64,000 bases of DNA from Stemphylium vesicarium. Its lineage: Eukaryota; Ascomycota; Dothideomycetes; Pleosporales; Pleosporaceae. Numbering within the stretch: the stretch's first letter is position 1; each line of letters opens with the position of its first letter. The notes beneath the pieces are model-generated. The model was not told where the DNA came from, searched no databases, and saw nothing but the letters and a program-made list of their open reading frames with translations. The stretch spans positions 796,366 to 860,365 of the forward strand of contig QXCR01000001.1 of NCBI GenBank assembly GCA_004380135.1. The letters are read 5' to 3'. Below are positions 22,067 through 31,919 of this stretch, piece after piece. A program made the position numbers and the translations under genes.

Positions 22067-23395
22067 TCAACACTCATCAACCCCACACCACGTATCAAAC
22101 ACCTCTCCTAAATCCAGCTTTTTCACTCCCTCACTGCCAGCATCTCCTCCCCTTTTCTCAACCACAGTCCACAGATCAAACACATCTTCAACCTCGTCAT
22201 CACTCTCGTCTTCCTCATCATCGTCATCCTGGCCCCCAGACCCATTAACACCTTCATAAGCCGGCACCCCCTTACATACAGCCAAACACTCATCTACCAG
22301 ATTCCAATCCGGGTCATGGACACCCATACCGGGGTCCCCATAGCCCGGCGACCGCAGGATAGGCGGCGCGCCATTGCTTAGCGTGTACGACGTGTGCTGA
22401 GAAGTAACCGCGGAAACGTACGTATGCGAGGGTTTTCCAGGCGTGAGGAAAGATACACAGTGGCTGTCGAAGTCGGCGAGGGAAGAGGCGAGGTTGTCCG
22501 GGTCGAGGGAGGTGAAGAGGGAGTGCGCGAGGGTGCGGGCACGTGCTGTGTGGGATTTAAGAAGGGCGATGGCGGGGTGGGGGATGTATCGTTGAGTTGT
22601 TTTCGTCTTTTCGTCTGCTTTGCTGGCTTCGTAACTTTCCCCCGGTGCCAGACTCGCAAAAACAGGCTCCGCGACCCCGGGTCCGCCTTCGCCTAGAAAC
22701 TGACACCAAGGCTTCACACCGCTGATCCAAGGCCCCGTGTCGTACTCTCCAGCCGGACACCACGCCTCGCCCCTCGGATCGTAGAGAACCTGATCTCTCA
22801 TCTCGGGCGTTGCTCTTCGACCCCAAATCACTGTCTCAAACAGGCCGATGGTATCTCTGACGTCTCGTTCAAAGAGGCGGGCTTTTCCGGCGCCCCAGAC
22901 AAGTTCTACTCCATTTGCTGCACTCCCTAATCCCGCGCTTAACCTTAGGTATGTGCCTGTATCCATGTTTGTTTCCATGCTTGTTCCCATTTCTGGTTCA
23001 ATGTTTTCTTCTTCGTCTTCTTCCTCTGCAGCCATCGCCGCAACAGCACTCCTCCGCGCGTCCACATCTTCCAACACGGCGTCAAAGGGCAGCCAGTTCG
23101 CACTCTCCTGCCACACGTCCAGCAGGTAGAACCACACCGCCTGCATCAGTGCAGAGTCTTCGGCGTAGAAATCCGCAAAGTAGTCTAGGAGGTACGCGGC
23201 GCAGTTCCAGTATTTGGACGTGAAGGACGTTTCACACGCGAGACAGGGCCATGTTGATGCGTTGCGGCGGTGCAGGCAGCTTGGGTGGCGGAGTAGCGAT
23301 TTTGTGAGTGTGTAGACGTGTTGGAAGTCGATTGTGTGGGGTGCAGAGCGCGGGTTGCTGGAGGCTAGGCGATATGTTGGTGTTGTTGGGGACAT
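22067..23395 (-). CDS. Hypothetical protein, 442 aa, acidic C-terminus
   Basis: One uninterrupted exon on the minus strand. I do not recognise the family. The N-terminal third has HPSCLHRRNASTWPCLACET and then TSKYWNCAAYLLDYFADFYA, with four Cys within about 30 residues that might bind metal. This is followed by a Trp-rich helical part (ALMQAVWFYLLDVWQESANW). Two acidic stretches occur: EEEDEEENIEPE near residue 125 and DDDDEEDESDDEVEDVFD near residue 395. No signal peptide or membrane segment is evident. Coding character is supported by length and by coherent composition; the opposite-strand ORFs look like shadows. Start at 23395 is the first ATG of the frame. Confidence 0.75.
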   Translation of the reverse strand: MSPTTPTYRLASSNPRSAPHTIDFQHVYTLTKSLLRHPSCLHRRNASTWPCLACETSFTSKYWNCAAYLLDYFADFYAEDSALMQAVWFYLLDVWQESANWLPFDAVLEDVDARRSAVAAMAAEEEDEEENIEPEMGTSMETNMDTGTYLRLSAGLGSAANGVELVWGAGKARLFERDVRDTIGLFETVIWGRRATPEMRDQVLYDPRGEAWCPAGEYDTGPWISGVKPWCQFLGEGGPGVAEPVFASLAPGESYEASKADEKTKTTQRYIPHPAIALLKSHTARARTLAHSLFTSLDPDNLASSLADFDSHCVSFLTPGKPSHTYVSAVTSQHTSYTLSNGAPPILRSPGYGDPGMGVHDPDWNLVDECLAVCKGVPAYEGVNGSGGQDDDDEEDESDDEVEDVFDLWTVVEKRGGDAGSEGVKKLDLGEVFDTWCGVDEC

Positions 23396-23755
23396 CTTTT
23401 GGTGGCAGTTGAGATGTTGGCTGCCGGAGGTTGTGGAAGGGACTTTGTGGAGATGGTGGCTATTGCGATGAGTGGAAGCGAGAGAAAGTGGTAGGAAATG
23501 ATAGGATTTGTAATGCCAGTATTAGTTACTCGGTGTATTGAGTACAAAGGTATTTGTAAACGGTCACTGCAGGCTATGAAGCCAATGCCAAGACTATTAC
23601 CTGGCGATTGTTGCTATAGTGAAAGTGAAATTACAAATAATACCTCAAGCATGGGCTGTAAGAAAAGAGCAATTTTCGCCAAGCATACACTCGTTAACGC
23701 CAGCAAAATTTGCTGATCACCTACCTGACATATTCACCCACCAATATCTCACTCT
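23396..23755. other. Intergenic region upstream of the hypothetical gene
   Basis: The 360-nt gap lies between two minus-strand genes: the promoter of the 442-aa protein and the 3' end of ATG29. No further feature recognised. Confidence 0.4.
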
Positions 23756-25320
23756 TCACCACTTCGACATGCGACTAAGCGTGCTCATCCTCCCATGTTG
23801 CATGTTGCTCAATAGCGCTTCTTCAAGAGCCGACTGACTAATACCAGCATCTAGTCGGTGTCAGTATATATTGATCTGTGGAAAGGTTCAGAACTCACCA
23901 TCAATATCGCTGAAGCTGCTTCCCATACTCGGGGTGCCTTCACTACCTTCCCTCCTGGATCGCGGCCCTGTGCGCCTCGGACTACCAAGTCGGCCTAGTG
24001 CTGCACGGTGATCTGACGCTGGGCTCAAAGGACTCTTTGCTGCTGAAGGAGGTCCACCTGAGCTGGTCATTGACGATGCTGTCTCTGTAGTAAGGGACTG
24101 CACATCCACTGACTTAGGTCTAGATGGCGGATCGTTCCTTGCGCGGTTAGGCTGCAAGACCCTTTGTTCGGGCTTGCTACCAGCGCGAAACGGTGTGTCC
24201 TGGGCATGCTTGCTGCTGCTTGGCTGTCTTCTCGCAGCTAATGCGAAGGGTAGGTTTGTTTCGTGTGAGCCAGAATCCTCAAATTCCTGTGTGCCATCAC
24301 CTTCCTCGAAAGTAGAAAGCTCACGCGTGCGCTTTTGCTGGAAGCGGGGAGGTCGCTTAAACAGTTGACTTCGATGAGCTGGGTGGTCAGTATCCGACAT
24401 GGAAGATGAACTTGAAGATGACGAGTCCGGGATCTCTGGCGAGACGTCTTCGTCATTTCGATAATTTGGTGGTGGTTCATATGACGCCTGAGCTCGATCA
24501 TCTGACCTGCGGCTCGTCAGGTTTGGGCGTTGAGTAGATCGGGTAGATAGCGTCCGAGCAGGGGCTTGAGTATGTGCTCGAGACTGAGTGATCGTAGTTG
24601 TAGAGGGTGTCCTTGAAAGAGACGGGCCTAAGTGTGTGAGAAGATGCAGTTCTTGAGATCAACCATAGTCCATGTTTTGGAGTGCTTACCAGGGGTTATT
24701 ACGTCTCCGCGTAGACTCGGGCTGTCCTTCGAGCGTCCTGCCAAAGCAGATGTAGTCCTTCCGGCTAATCGCAGTTAGCTCTGATAGAAATTGTTAACTT
24801 GTTGACATACTTCCAGAGCCAGCGCTGCCGCCTCTTCGCATCGCAACGCCTCCTACGGCAGTCATGGTGCTGCCACTCGTCGGTGATGGTGATGGGTTCG
24901 CATTCGAGATGCTAACCTTCTTCATCTGATTTCGAACATGATCAAGATGTCTTTCATATAGCCATGCTGCTTGTTGCAGAAGAAAGGTTGGTGGGACCTG
25001 AAACTTGTCTGCTCTATGAAACAGTTAGCAAGGCTGGCGTAACCATCTACGGCGCGTGCGCATACAATTCAACCCCTAAATCGCGTTAGCAACCAATCTG
25101 GGGGGTATATCATGAGCTATTTACAGTTCAAGTCGCTAGTTTTCGACGACTTGGATATGACCTTCCACAGCTGGCGGTCCTTCTCAGCATCCCATTGTGC
25201 CTGCGCATGGTCAGATGAGCGCTCATGACGCGAACAGGGATGTCTTACTTGAGGTGGATCTTCAAAGTCACTGCGGATGAACGGGAGCCGTATGAGTGCT
25301 GTGAACTGGACTGAAGACAT
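23756..25320 (-). CDS. ATG29: Autophagy-related protein 29
   Basis: Subunit of the Atg17-Atg29-Atg31 scaffold that organises the phagophore assembly site in fungi. Seven exons: 25249-25320, 25125-25200, 25066-25075 (10 nt), 24811-25013, 24690-24764, 23899-24627 and 23756-23850; product 419 aa. The conserved N-terminus reads VQFTALIRLPFIRSDFEDPP, then QWDAEKDRQLWKVISKSSK and, across the 10-nt exon, WVELADKFQVPPTFLLQQAA followed by WLYERHLDHVRNQMKK. This is the Atg29 domain (residues 1-95). The rest is Ser/Pro/Arg-rich and disordered, with a C-terminal helix SALEEALLSNMQHGRMSTLS, also typical of fungal Atg29. The acceptor of exon 5 is chosen at 24765/24764; an alternative acceptor 16 nt upstream would shift the frame. 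The promoter is shared with divergent ADE1. Confidence 0.88.
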
Positions 25321-25747
25321 GTTGAGATGATTGCTTGTATCGGCGAGGGTGTAGACTGATGGAATGATGGTTGGGTGAGGTGCAGTTATGGGGCTAGGCT
25401 GTCAGATCAAGTTTGGCGTGAACGGATCTACGCTCGTGCCTGGCCGGGCTGAGACAGGGCTGATTCGCGCGACGAGTCGCCAGTGAGAAAGAATAATTTT
25501 ACTTCCACTTCGTCTGCGTGTATGCAGGTGAATTGGAAAGCTATGATACATTGTAGCAGTCCTCATCGCGAAGCGATCGGCCCTGTGCAGCTTTCACGGC
25601 TCGATCCCGTTCGAGGTGCCACAACGCATGCGCCACACGCGCCCCGCCGATCGCCCTGCAGAACATAAAATACTCGACGGACTCATGCATAAATCTTCCC
25701 GAACAGTCATTCCAGCAACTCAACTCGACACACTCACAACGACCAAA
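25321..25747. other. Divergent promoter region ATG29/ADE1
   Basis: A 427-nt gap between divergent starts. In-frame ATG codons at 25628 and 25685 precede the chosen ADE1 start, so part of this region could be translated as an N-terminal extension. No other feature seen. Confidence 0.45.
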
Positions 25748-26707
25748 ATGTCTACTAAAGCAATCACAAACAGCGACATCCAAGGCAAATTGCCCAAGGT
25801 CGCATCTGGCAAAGTGCGCGATCTGTACGCGATTGACGATGATACACTTCTCTTCGTCGCTAGCGACCGTATATCGGCGTACGATGTGATCATGGAGAAT
25901 GTAAGCCGCTGAAAACACTCAAACTTGAAAAAATGCATACTAATAAGATTACAGGGCATCCCAGGAAAGGGCGCTCTCCTGACCGCAATGTCAATCTACT
26001 GGTTCAACTACCTCCCCACCAAGGTCCCTGGTCTAAAGACGCACTTCATCACCAACGACCTTCCCTCCGCTATTGCAAGCCAATCAGACCTCAAGGACCG
26101 TAGCATGCAAGTTCTTCGTCTGCGTATTTTGCCGATCGAGTCTATTGTCCGTGGCTACATCACGGGATCCGGCTGGTCAGAGTACACCAAGTCCGGAACC
26201 GTCAACGGTATCAAGCTGCCCGAGGGATTGACTGAGGGCCAAAAGCTGCCGCAACCTCTTTGGACGCCGAGTACAAAGGCAGAAGTCGGAGGCAAGGACG
26301 AGAACATCAGCCCTGAAAAGGCTAGAGAGATGATTGCGGACGAGAAGATTGCGAGCAAGGTTGAAGAATTCTCTTTGGCTATCTACACTGCCGCTGCATC
26401 CCGCGCCGAGGAAGTGGGCATCGTCCTTGCTGACACGAAGTTCGAGTTTGGTGTCGATGAGAAAGGCGAGGTGGTGTTGGTTGACGAGGTCTTGACTCCG
26501 GATAGCTCTAGGTTCTGGCCAAAGGACACCTGGGAGAAGAATCTCGGCAAGGCGCAACCCAGTTTCGACAAGCAGTTCTTGAGGGATTGGCTGACGAGCA
26601 ATGGGCTCAAGGGTAAGGAGGGGGTTGAGGTTCCGGCTGACGTGGTGGAGAAGACGGCGGCGAAGTACCGGGAGGCATATGAGAAGCTTACGGGTAAGAC
26701 CGCGTAA
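25748..26707 (+). CDS. ADE1: SAICAR synthase (phosphoribosylaminoimidazole-succinocarboxamide synthase)
   Basis: Joins CAIR and aspartate, with ATP hydrolysis, to make SAICAR in de novo purine synthesis (cytosol). Exons: 25748-25900 and 25955-26707, with a 54-nt intron; product 301 aa, the usual length. Key motifs are ASGKVRDLYAIDDDTLLFVA, SDRISAYDVIMENGIPGKGA, VLRLRILPIESIVRGYITGS, GSGWSEYTKSGTVNGIKLPE, GLTEGQKLPQPLWTPSTKAE and VDEVLTPDSSRFWPKDTWEK. These cover the nucleotide- and CAIR-binding loops of the PurC fold. The start MSTKAITNSD is preferred because it fits the family; an in-frame ATG at 25685 would add 21 residues. Confidence 0.97.
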
Positions 26708-27009
26708 GCCACCAGGCTGTTCACAGCATGATATAACCGAGTGTTGCCGTGATTAGCGGGTAGAGGATAAATGATTGTATTGTTCATGGCGCGAGTAACG
26801 AAAAGCTCTCGCATATGCATCAACCACTGAATAGTCAAAGCAGCAAACGGATCATGAGTTAGTGTCTGTATTTGCATTATGTTGTTGCTCGCTATTAACA
26901 GAGTAACCAAAATCGTACATGAGAATCAAATCGTGGATATCATTGCGTAAATTTCAATCTTTCCGGCAAAGTCATCATCCCTGTCCACTCCTTCTCTTCA
27001 TTGCTCCAC
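26708..27009. other. Convergent intergenic region ADE1 / Sur7-like gene
   Basis: A 302-nt gap holding two 3' UTRs; nothing else recognised. Confidence 0.45.
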
Positions 27010-27876
27010 TTATACAGAGTAATCACTTTTGACTCTTCGCTGAGAATCGGTCTCCAAGAAACTACCACGGTTGCGGTTGGACTTGGTGGACCGGCTTCGG
27101 CGCATTCCCGAAGAGCTGTCGCCTCCGAGACGGCCACCAAGGCAAAACATGATGGTAGCAAGGAAGAAGCAAGCTACAGCGGCCCATGTGAAACCCATAA
27201 GGTAACGCCCGATACGGGCTTCGAAACCGGCGGATCGGAATGCGTCTCGGCCCTTGACAACCCACGATCTTTAATTTTGGTCAGTAACAATGCAAGTCTC
27301 GAAGTGTCGTGGCGAACTTACGTCATGAGAGCGGCGGCGAGGACCTGGAAGAAGAGAGCGATGGAGGTCATCAAAGACGAGAGGTATCCTCCGAGACGGC
27401 TGCAGAGTGCCAGGAGACCAGAGATGAGAGCAATGGCAGCGAAGAACAGCGCAATTAGGTAGAAAGCGAACATAAATCTCGACAAATAGAAGTATTCCTT
27501 AGTACCAATGAACTCGTCGGGAACATTCTGCTCAGTGCCAAAGTTCCTGGGCGGGTCGAATGGAAGTGCCGGAACGACTGCGCCGCAATTGGCGTTGTTT
27601 CCGGACGATGGGTCAGCACCGCAGATGGCGAAAAAAGTCCATCGCGAAGGATTCCGTGCGTTGGGAATGTTGTTGGTGGTTGCTTCGAGGAAGTAGAACT
27701 TGTTGAGAGGAGAGTCGTTGATGCCGCCAGTGAGGATGGTCAGGAACTGGAAGAGAAGACCACCAGCGACAAGGACCAGCGAGCCGAAGGCAAGAATGGG
27801 TCCTAATAAAGTGTCAGTAACGGCTCGACCACGCGACCGAAAAAGGAAGGGACGACATACTAGTTGGACCTGCCAT
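27010..27876 (-). CDS. Sur7/PalI-family four-helix membrane protein
   Basis: Plasma-membrane tetraspan protein of the SUR7 family, linked in fungi to eisosomes and cell-wall stress or pH signalling. Exons: 27861-27876 (16 nt), 27322-27802 and 27010-27268; introns of 58 and 53 nt; product 251 aa. Helix 1 is PILAFGSLVLVAGGLLFQFL just after the start. An extracellular loop with two Cys follows (ICGADPSSGNNANCGAVVPA). Next come helices FMFAFYLIALFFAAIALISG, LSSLMTSIALFFQVLAAALM and GFTWAAVACFFLATIMFCLG. The cytoplasmic tail is basic and Ser/Arg-rich (GMRRSRSTKSNRNRGSFLET). The tiny first exon encodes only MAGPT plus one base. Which Sur7-family member it is (for example Fmp45-like) cannot be settled here. 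Confidence 0.85.
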
Positions 27877-28415
27877 TGCGAATCCTGTCCAACAGGTGTG
27901 TCGCAAGGGTAAAAGTAAATATTAAGATTAGGATGCACGATAATGGTGCTATTAAAGACGGATGATTCGACGTGAGCTAGCTGGGTGCGAACCACGCAGT
28001 GAAAGGCCTGACAAGCTTGTTTATGAGGCCTGGCCAAGCCATGACGTATCCAGGGTGAATCGCGTGGTTGCTAGCTCCATGACCTCACTAGGTTACGACA
28101 CTATTCGCGCGCTTTGCATCATCCCGAGGCTCTCGACAAGAAAAAGGTCTGCGCCTTGTCCTGAAGTATACTGGAGGACGGCATCGAGTGCGCTGCTAAA
28201 GACTAGAGCGGGTTTGAGCGTGTTGATGCTTGTAGAAAGAGGATCACATCCAGGGAAACATGTGCGATTGATGCAGGGATCCGGTCCTTCCTCGGATACA
28301 AGCGAGATCTGCAGCGTGCCTGGTGGAGCGCGCCCATCGAGCCGGAGGACGGGGAGGAGAGAGACACGACAACCTGTATCGCAGTCCGCTTGTGCCTTGG
28401 AAGCACATCACCGCC
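27877..28415. other. Divergent promoter region Sur7-like / RAV2
   Basis: A 539-nt gap between divergent starts; no RNA gene or repeat seen. ORFs inside are short and featureless. Confidence 0.45.
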
Positions 28416-29434
28416 ATGTCCACAGCCGTGTGGCCGCCCATTGACGATGGCCGCCTCGCCGATGAGCAGGCGACATCGCAAGCACGTGAGCTCGAGTGGC
28501 TGCTTGTGCAGCTGCGCGAGACGCTGCAGTCGCTGAAAGCAGGCCTGGAAGAGTGCGCTGCCCTACTCGCACCGTCTGAGAACGGATCCACGCTTGTTTT
28601 GACGTCGGTGCGCTCAGAGAGTCTCAAGGGCCTCATTACGCGCATCGGGACGCGCATCACCAAGGGCGTAAGTTGCTAGTCCGCTATCTTCACTGGCACA
28701 TACTGACCTGACCGTCTACAGAACGTCAAGCTTCGTCTGGCAAGCCTCCCACCGCCCAAGGGCTCTCTGACCTATGACCTCGCCATCTCGTCGGCACCGC
28801 ATGCGCCTACTCTCGTAATTCCCCAGCTTACTTCGATACGAACATCTATCAACAGTTGCTTGGACGTCATCGACGTAGCTACTTGGGGAGGCGATGCTAC
28901 CAACGCCAACTTCGTCTCGGGGCAGTTACAATTGTTACATGATCATATACTGGAAGCACAGGCTGCGCTGAAAGGCTACTCGGGTGTGCAGCCCCAGTGG
29001 TGGGAAAATCCCGTCGATGAGAATGTGGGTTACGTCTATGAAAACCTTCCAAGCAGCACTGACAGGAGCAGACATTTGATCCCGCACTCCCCGCGAATAT
29101 GTCGTTCCACCTGTTCGTCTTCGACGCTGCCCTGATCCTGGAAGTTCGCACACTAGAACCCCACCATGCCGGGGACAATGGGTCGCTCACTGGATTCAGC
29201 ATCCGCAACACCTTCGCATCAGCACTAGGCGGCGCACGAGCGCCTGCACACGACGAAGTCGACCGCGCATTCACATACAAGGACCAGCAAGTCCGCGTCA
29301 AGGAGAAAATTCGGGTCGAAAGCCAGGATCCAGCTCTCATCTCCGCCTCGGCGAAGCTCAACGCTCTCGGCCACACTGTCATGCTAAGCCGAAAAGCGCT
29401 CGACATCGTGATGGGCAGAGAGCAAATGGACTAA
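28416..29434 (+). CDS. RAV2: RAVE complex subunit Rav2 / Rogdi homologue
   Basis: Regulator of V-ATPase assembly. Exons: 28416-28667, 28722-29024 and 29072-29434; introns of 54 and 47 nt; product 305 aa. The N-terminal helix with ARELEWLLVQLRETLQSLKA is followed by LTYDLAISSAPHAPTLVIPQ, SINSCLDVIDVATWGGDA and LQLLHDHILEAQAALKG. Further on is WWENPVDENTFDPALPANMS, leading into FHLFVFDAALILEVRTLE, the most conserved part of the Rogdi leucine-zipper family. ALISASAKLNALGHTVMLSR and KALDIVMG near the end also match the family. The protein should act with a Rav1 homologue on the vacuolar proton pump. Confidence 0.9.
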
Positions 29435-29695
29435 CTCCGCGCAAGTTTGACAGCAGTCAATTGCACCATCGACCATTGGCCCGTTGCACCACTGAGATTC
29501 CTCCTTTTTCCGCGGGGATGCCCTTAGTGCGATCGCGCCATATCGGCTCGTCGCGCTATCGGAACAAATAATGTGGGCAGCCATTATCAACGCCGCCGCC
29601 GAGGAGTGATCGAGATCACATTTATCTACTAATATTATTGCCCCTCCTCGCTGGAATTTGAACTTTTCATAATTTACACCACTTCAAATCTCATC
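29435..29695. other. Intergenic region RAV2 / MET1
   Basis: A 261-nt gap between two plus-strand genes, containing the MET1 promoter. No specific regulatory site assigned. Confidence 0.4.
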
Positions 29696-31387
29696 ATGGC
29701 GCCTGCACTTCTTGCTGCAGTCGACGCGACGTCGCACATTCATCTTATAGTTGGATCCAACCCACTCGCAGGCGCGCGATGCACACGTTCAATAGAGGTC
29801 GGCGCGAGACCGATATTACTTGCGCCCGAAGACTCGACACTTCACTATGGTCTCGTCAAGCGCATAGAGGCCGGTGAAGTAAAATGGTTGAAGCGAAGTT
29901 TCAAGGACGAAGACTTGACGGCACTTGGACGAGCCGAAGTAGACGGCGTAGTAGATGCTGTATTTGTTACCGCGGGCGGAAAACATGGATCAGGTAAGTC
30001 GTGGAAACCAATCTAAAAGGCTCACTTCTGACTCGCCACAGTCACCCAAATCTCAAATCTCTGCCGGAGACTACGCATACCTGTCAACGTCGCCGATGCA
30101 CCAAATCTATGCTCCTTCACCCTCCTATCTACACACACAGACGGTCCTCTCCAGATCGGTATCACAACTTCTGGCAAGGGTTGCAAACTTTCTGCGAGGA
30201 TCCGGAGAGAAATCGCCGCGTCATTACCACCACGTCTGGGCGATGCAGTTGAGAGGCTGGGCACACTGCGGAGACGCATTTGGGAAGAAGACCATGCAGC
30301 GGAACTTTCACAAGATCTAGAGGCAGAAGAAGAGGATAGTGGGCAACCGGCGACCTTCAACAAGCTCATCTTGGAGGAGAGCAAGGAGGCAGCGCGGGGC
30401 CGTCGCATGCGTTGGCTGACACAAATATGCGAGTACTGGCCATTACGCCGTCTCGCCAGCATCACAGACACAGACGTGGACATGCTCTTCCGTGAGTTCG
30501 CCAGCAGCAGCCCCTCCAAAGTCGGACCCACCTCCACAACGCCAGAACGACGAGCAGGTCGCATCATCCTCGCAGGTTCCGGCCCGGGAAACCCAGATCT
30601 CCTCACACGCGCCGCGCACAAAGCCATCCTCTCCGCCGATCTTATTCTCGCCGACAAGCTCGTCCCCGCACCCATTCTCGACCTAGTACCCCGCCGTGCG
30701 ACCGTGCACATTGCGCGAAAGTTCCCCGGCAACGCAGACAAAGCGCAAGAAGAGCTTTTGGAAATGGGACTCGAGGGACTGAAAGCCGGCAAAGTAGTCG
30801 TACGGATAAAGCAAGGAGACCCGTACATCTACGGTCGCGGCGGAGAAGAATACGACTTCTTCCGCGCACACGGCTTCATACCTAGCGTGCTGCCAGGCAT
30901 CACAAGCGCACTCAGCGCACCACTTTTCGCCGCTATACCTGCCACGCACCGCGGTATCGCAGATCAAGTGCTGATTTGCACCGGCACGGGCAGAAAAGGC
31001 GCGCCGCTTGATCCCCCCGAGTTCGTCGCTTCCCGCACATTGGTCTTGCTTATGTCGCTGCATCGCCTTTCCGCCCTTGTCGAGAGCTTAGTGGGTAAAG
31101 CGTATCCCGCTGATCTTCCTGTCGCTGTACTCGAACGCGCTTCATGTCCGGATCAAAGAGTGATTAGGACAACGCTGGAACATGTCTGCGCTGCGGTTGA
31201 GGAGGAAGGAAGTAGACCTCCTGGCCTTCTCGTCGTGGGTAATGCGTGCAAGGTGCTTATGAAGTATGAGCAACGATGGGTAGTAGAAGAGGGGTTCCAT
31301 GGTTTGGACAATTTAGGTGGCGATGGGGAGTTGGAGATTAGTAGACTTACGAGTGGTGTACCTGTTTCTGCTGCTGTTGCCTCGTAA
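29696..31387 (+). CDS. MET1: Uroporphyrinogen-III C-methyltransferase (siroheme synthesis)
   Basis: S-adenosylmethionine-dependent methylase that converts uroporphyrinogen III to precorrin-2, for siroheme used by sulfite and nitrite reductases. Exons: 29696-29993 and 30042-31387, with a 48-nt intron; product 547 aa. The C-terminal methyltransferase domain (about 272-520) has GRIILAGSGPGNPDLLTRAA, ADLILADKLVPAPILDLVP, KVVVRIKQGDPYIYGRGGEE, GFIPSVLPGITSALSAPLFA and IPATHRGIADQVLICTGTGR, the classic CobA/CysG motifs. The N-terminal part (about 10-210) is Met8-like: HIHLIVGSNPLAGARCTRSI is a Rossmann start, and LRIPVNVADAPNLCSFTLLS with IGITTSGKGCKLSARIRREI resembles precorrin-2 dehydrogenase. 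Whether that half is catalytic is not decided by sequence reading. Confidence 0.93.
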
Positions 31388-31919
31388 AAGAGCAGCAGTG
31401 TGCTGAAATGAAATGAAATGATTCAACGCAAATGTTTTCACGTCACTTCACAATGATGGGTGCAATTTGATATTTCTCAGGTGGCATATTTCATATCGTC
31501 CATTATTATCTCATCACATCATGTCTTCTCATCTACTCTTTCCCCATCGTCATATCCACAGATGCCCTTCATCTACACATGGTCTATGCGTCTCCCCCAA
31601 ACCCAAATTACTAAAAAGGTTCGTACTGTTACAAAAAAGAGTTGAAATAGAAAAAGAAGTCGTAGTCTAGAACCACCATAGATGTGCGCCAGGTAATGAT
31701 AAATCACCCTCCCACCCCCAATAAAAAGCCGTGAATCAACGAATCCGTGAAAGGGAAAGAAAAAACCCTCTGCAGCAGTAATGCTAGCAGTAAAACGCCA
31801 GTGCTAAAAATGTTTCAGATGTGCTGCAGAGAGAGAGGATATCGAAGGTCGTTCTTCGTTCATCGTTGCTGCATCGTGTTGCGTATGTCGTGTTTCAAAA
31901 TCGTTTTCGTAGTATGGGA
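31388..31919. other. Convergent intergenic region MET1 / DUF3433 gene
   Basis: A 532-nt gap with two 3' ends, C/T-rich on the plus strand near 31500-31560 and A-rich near 31620-31780. No gene recognised. Confidence 0.45.
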
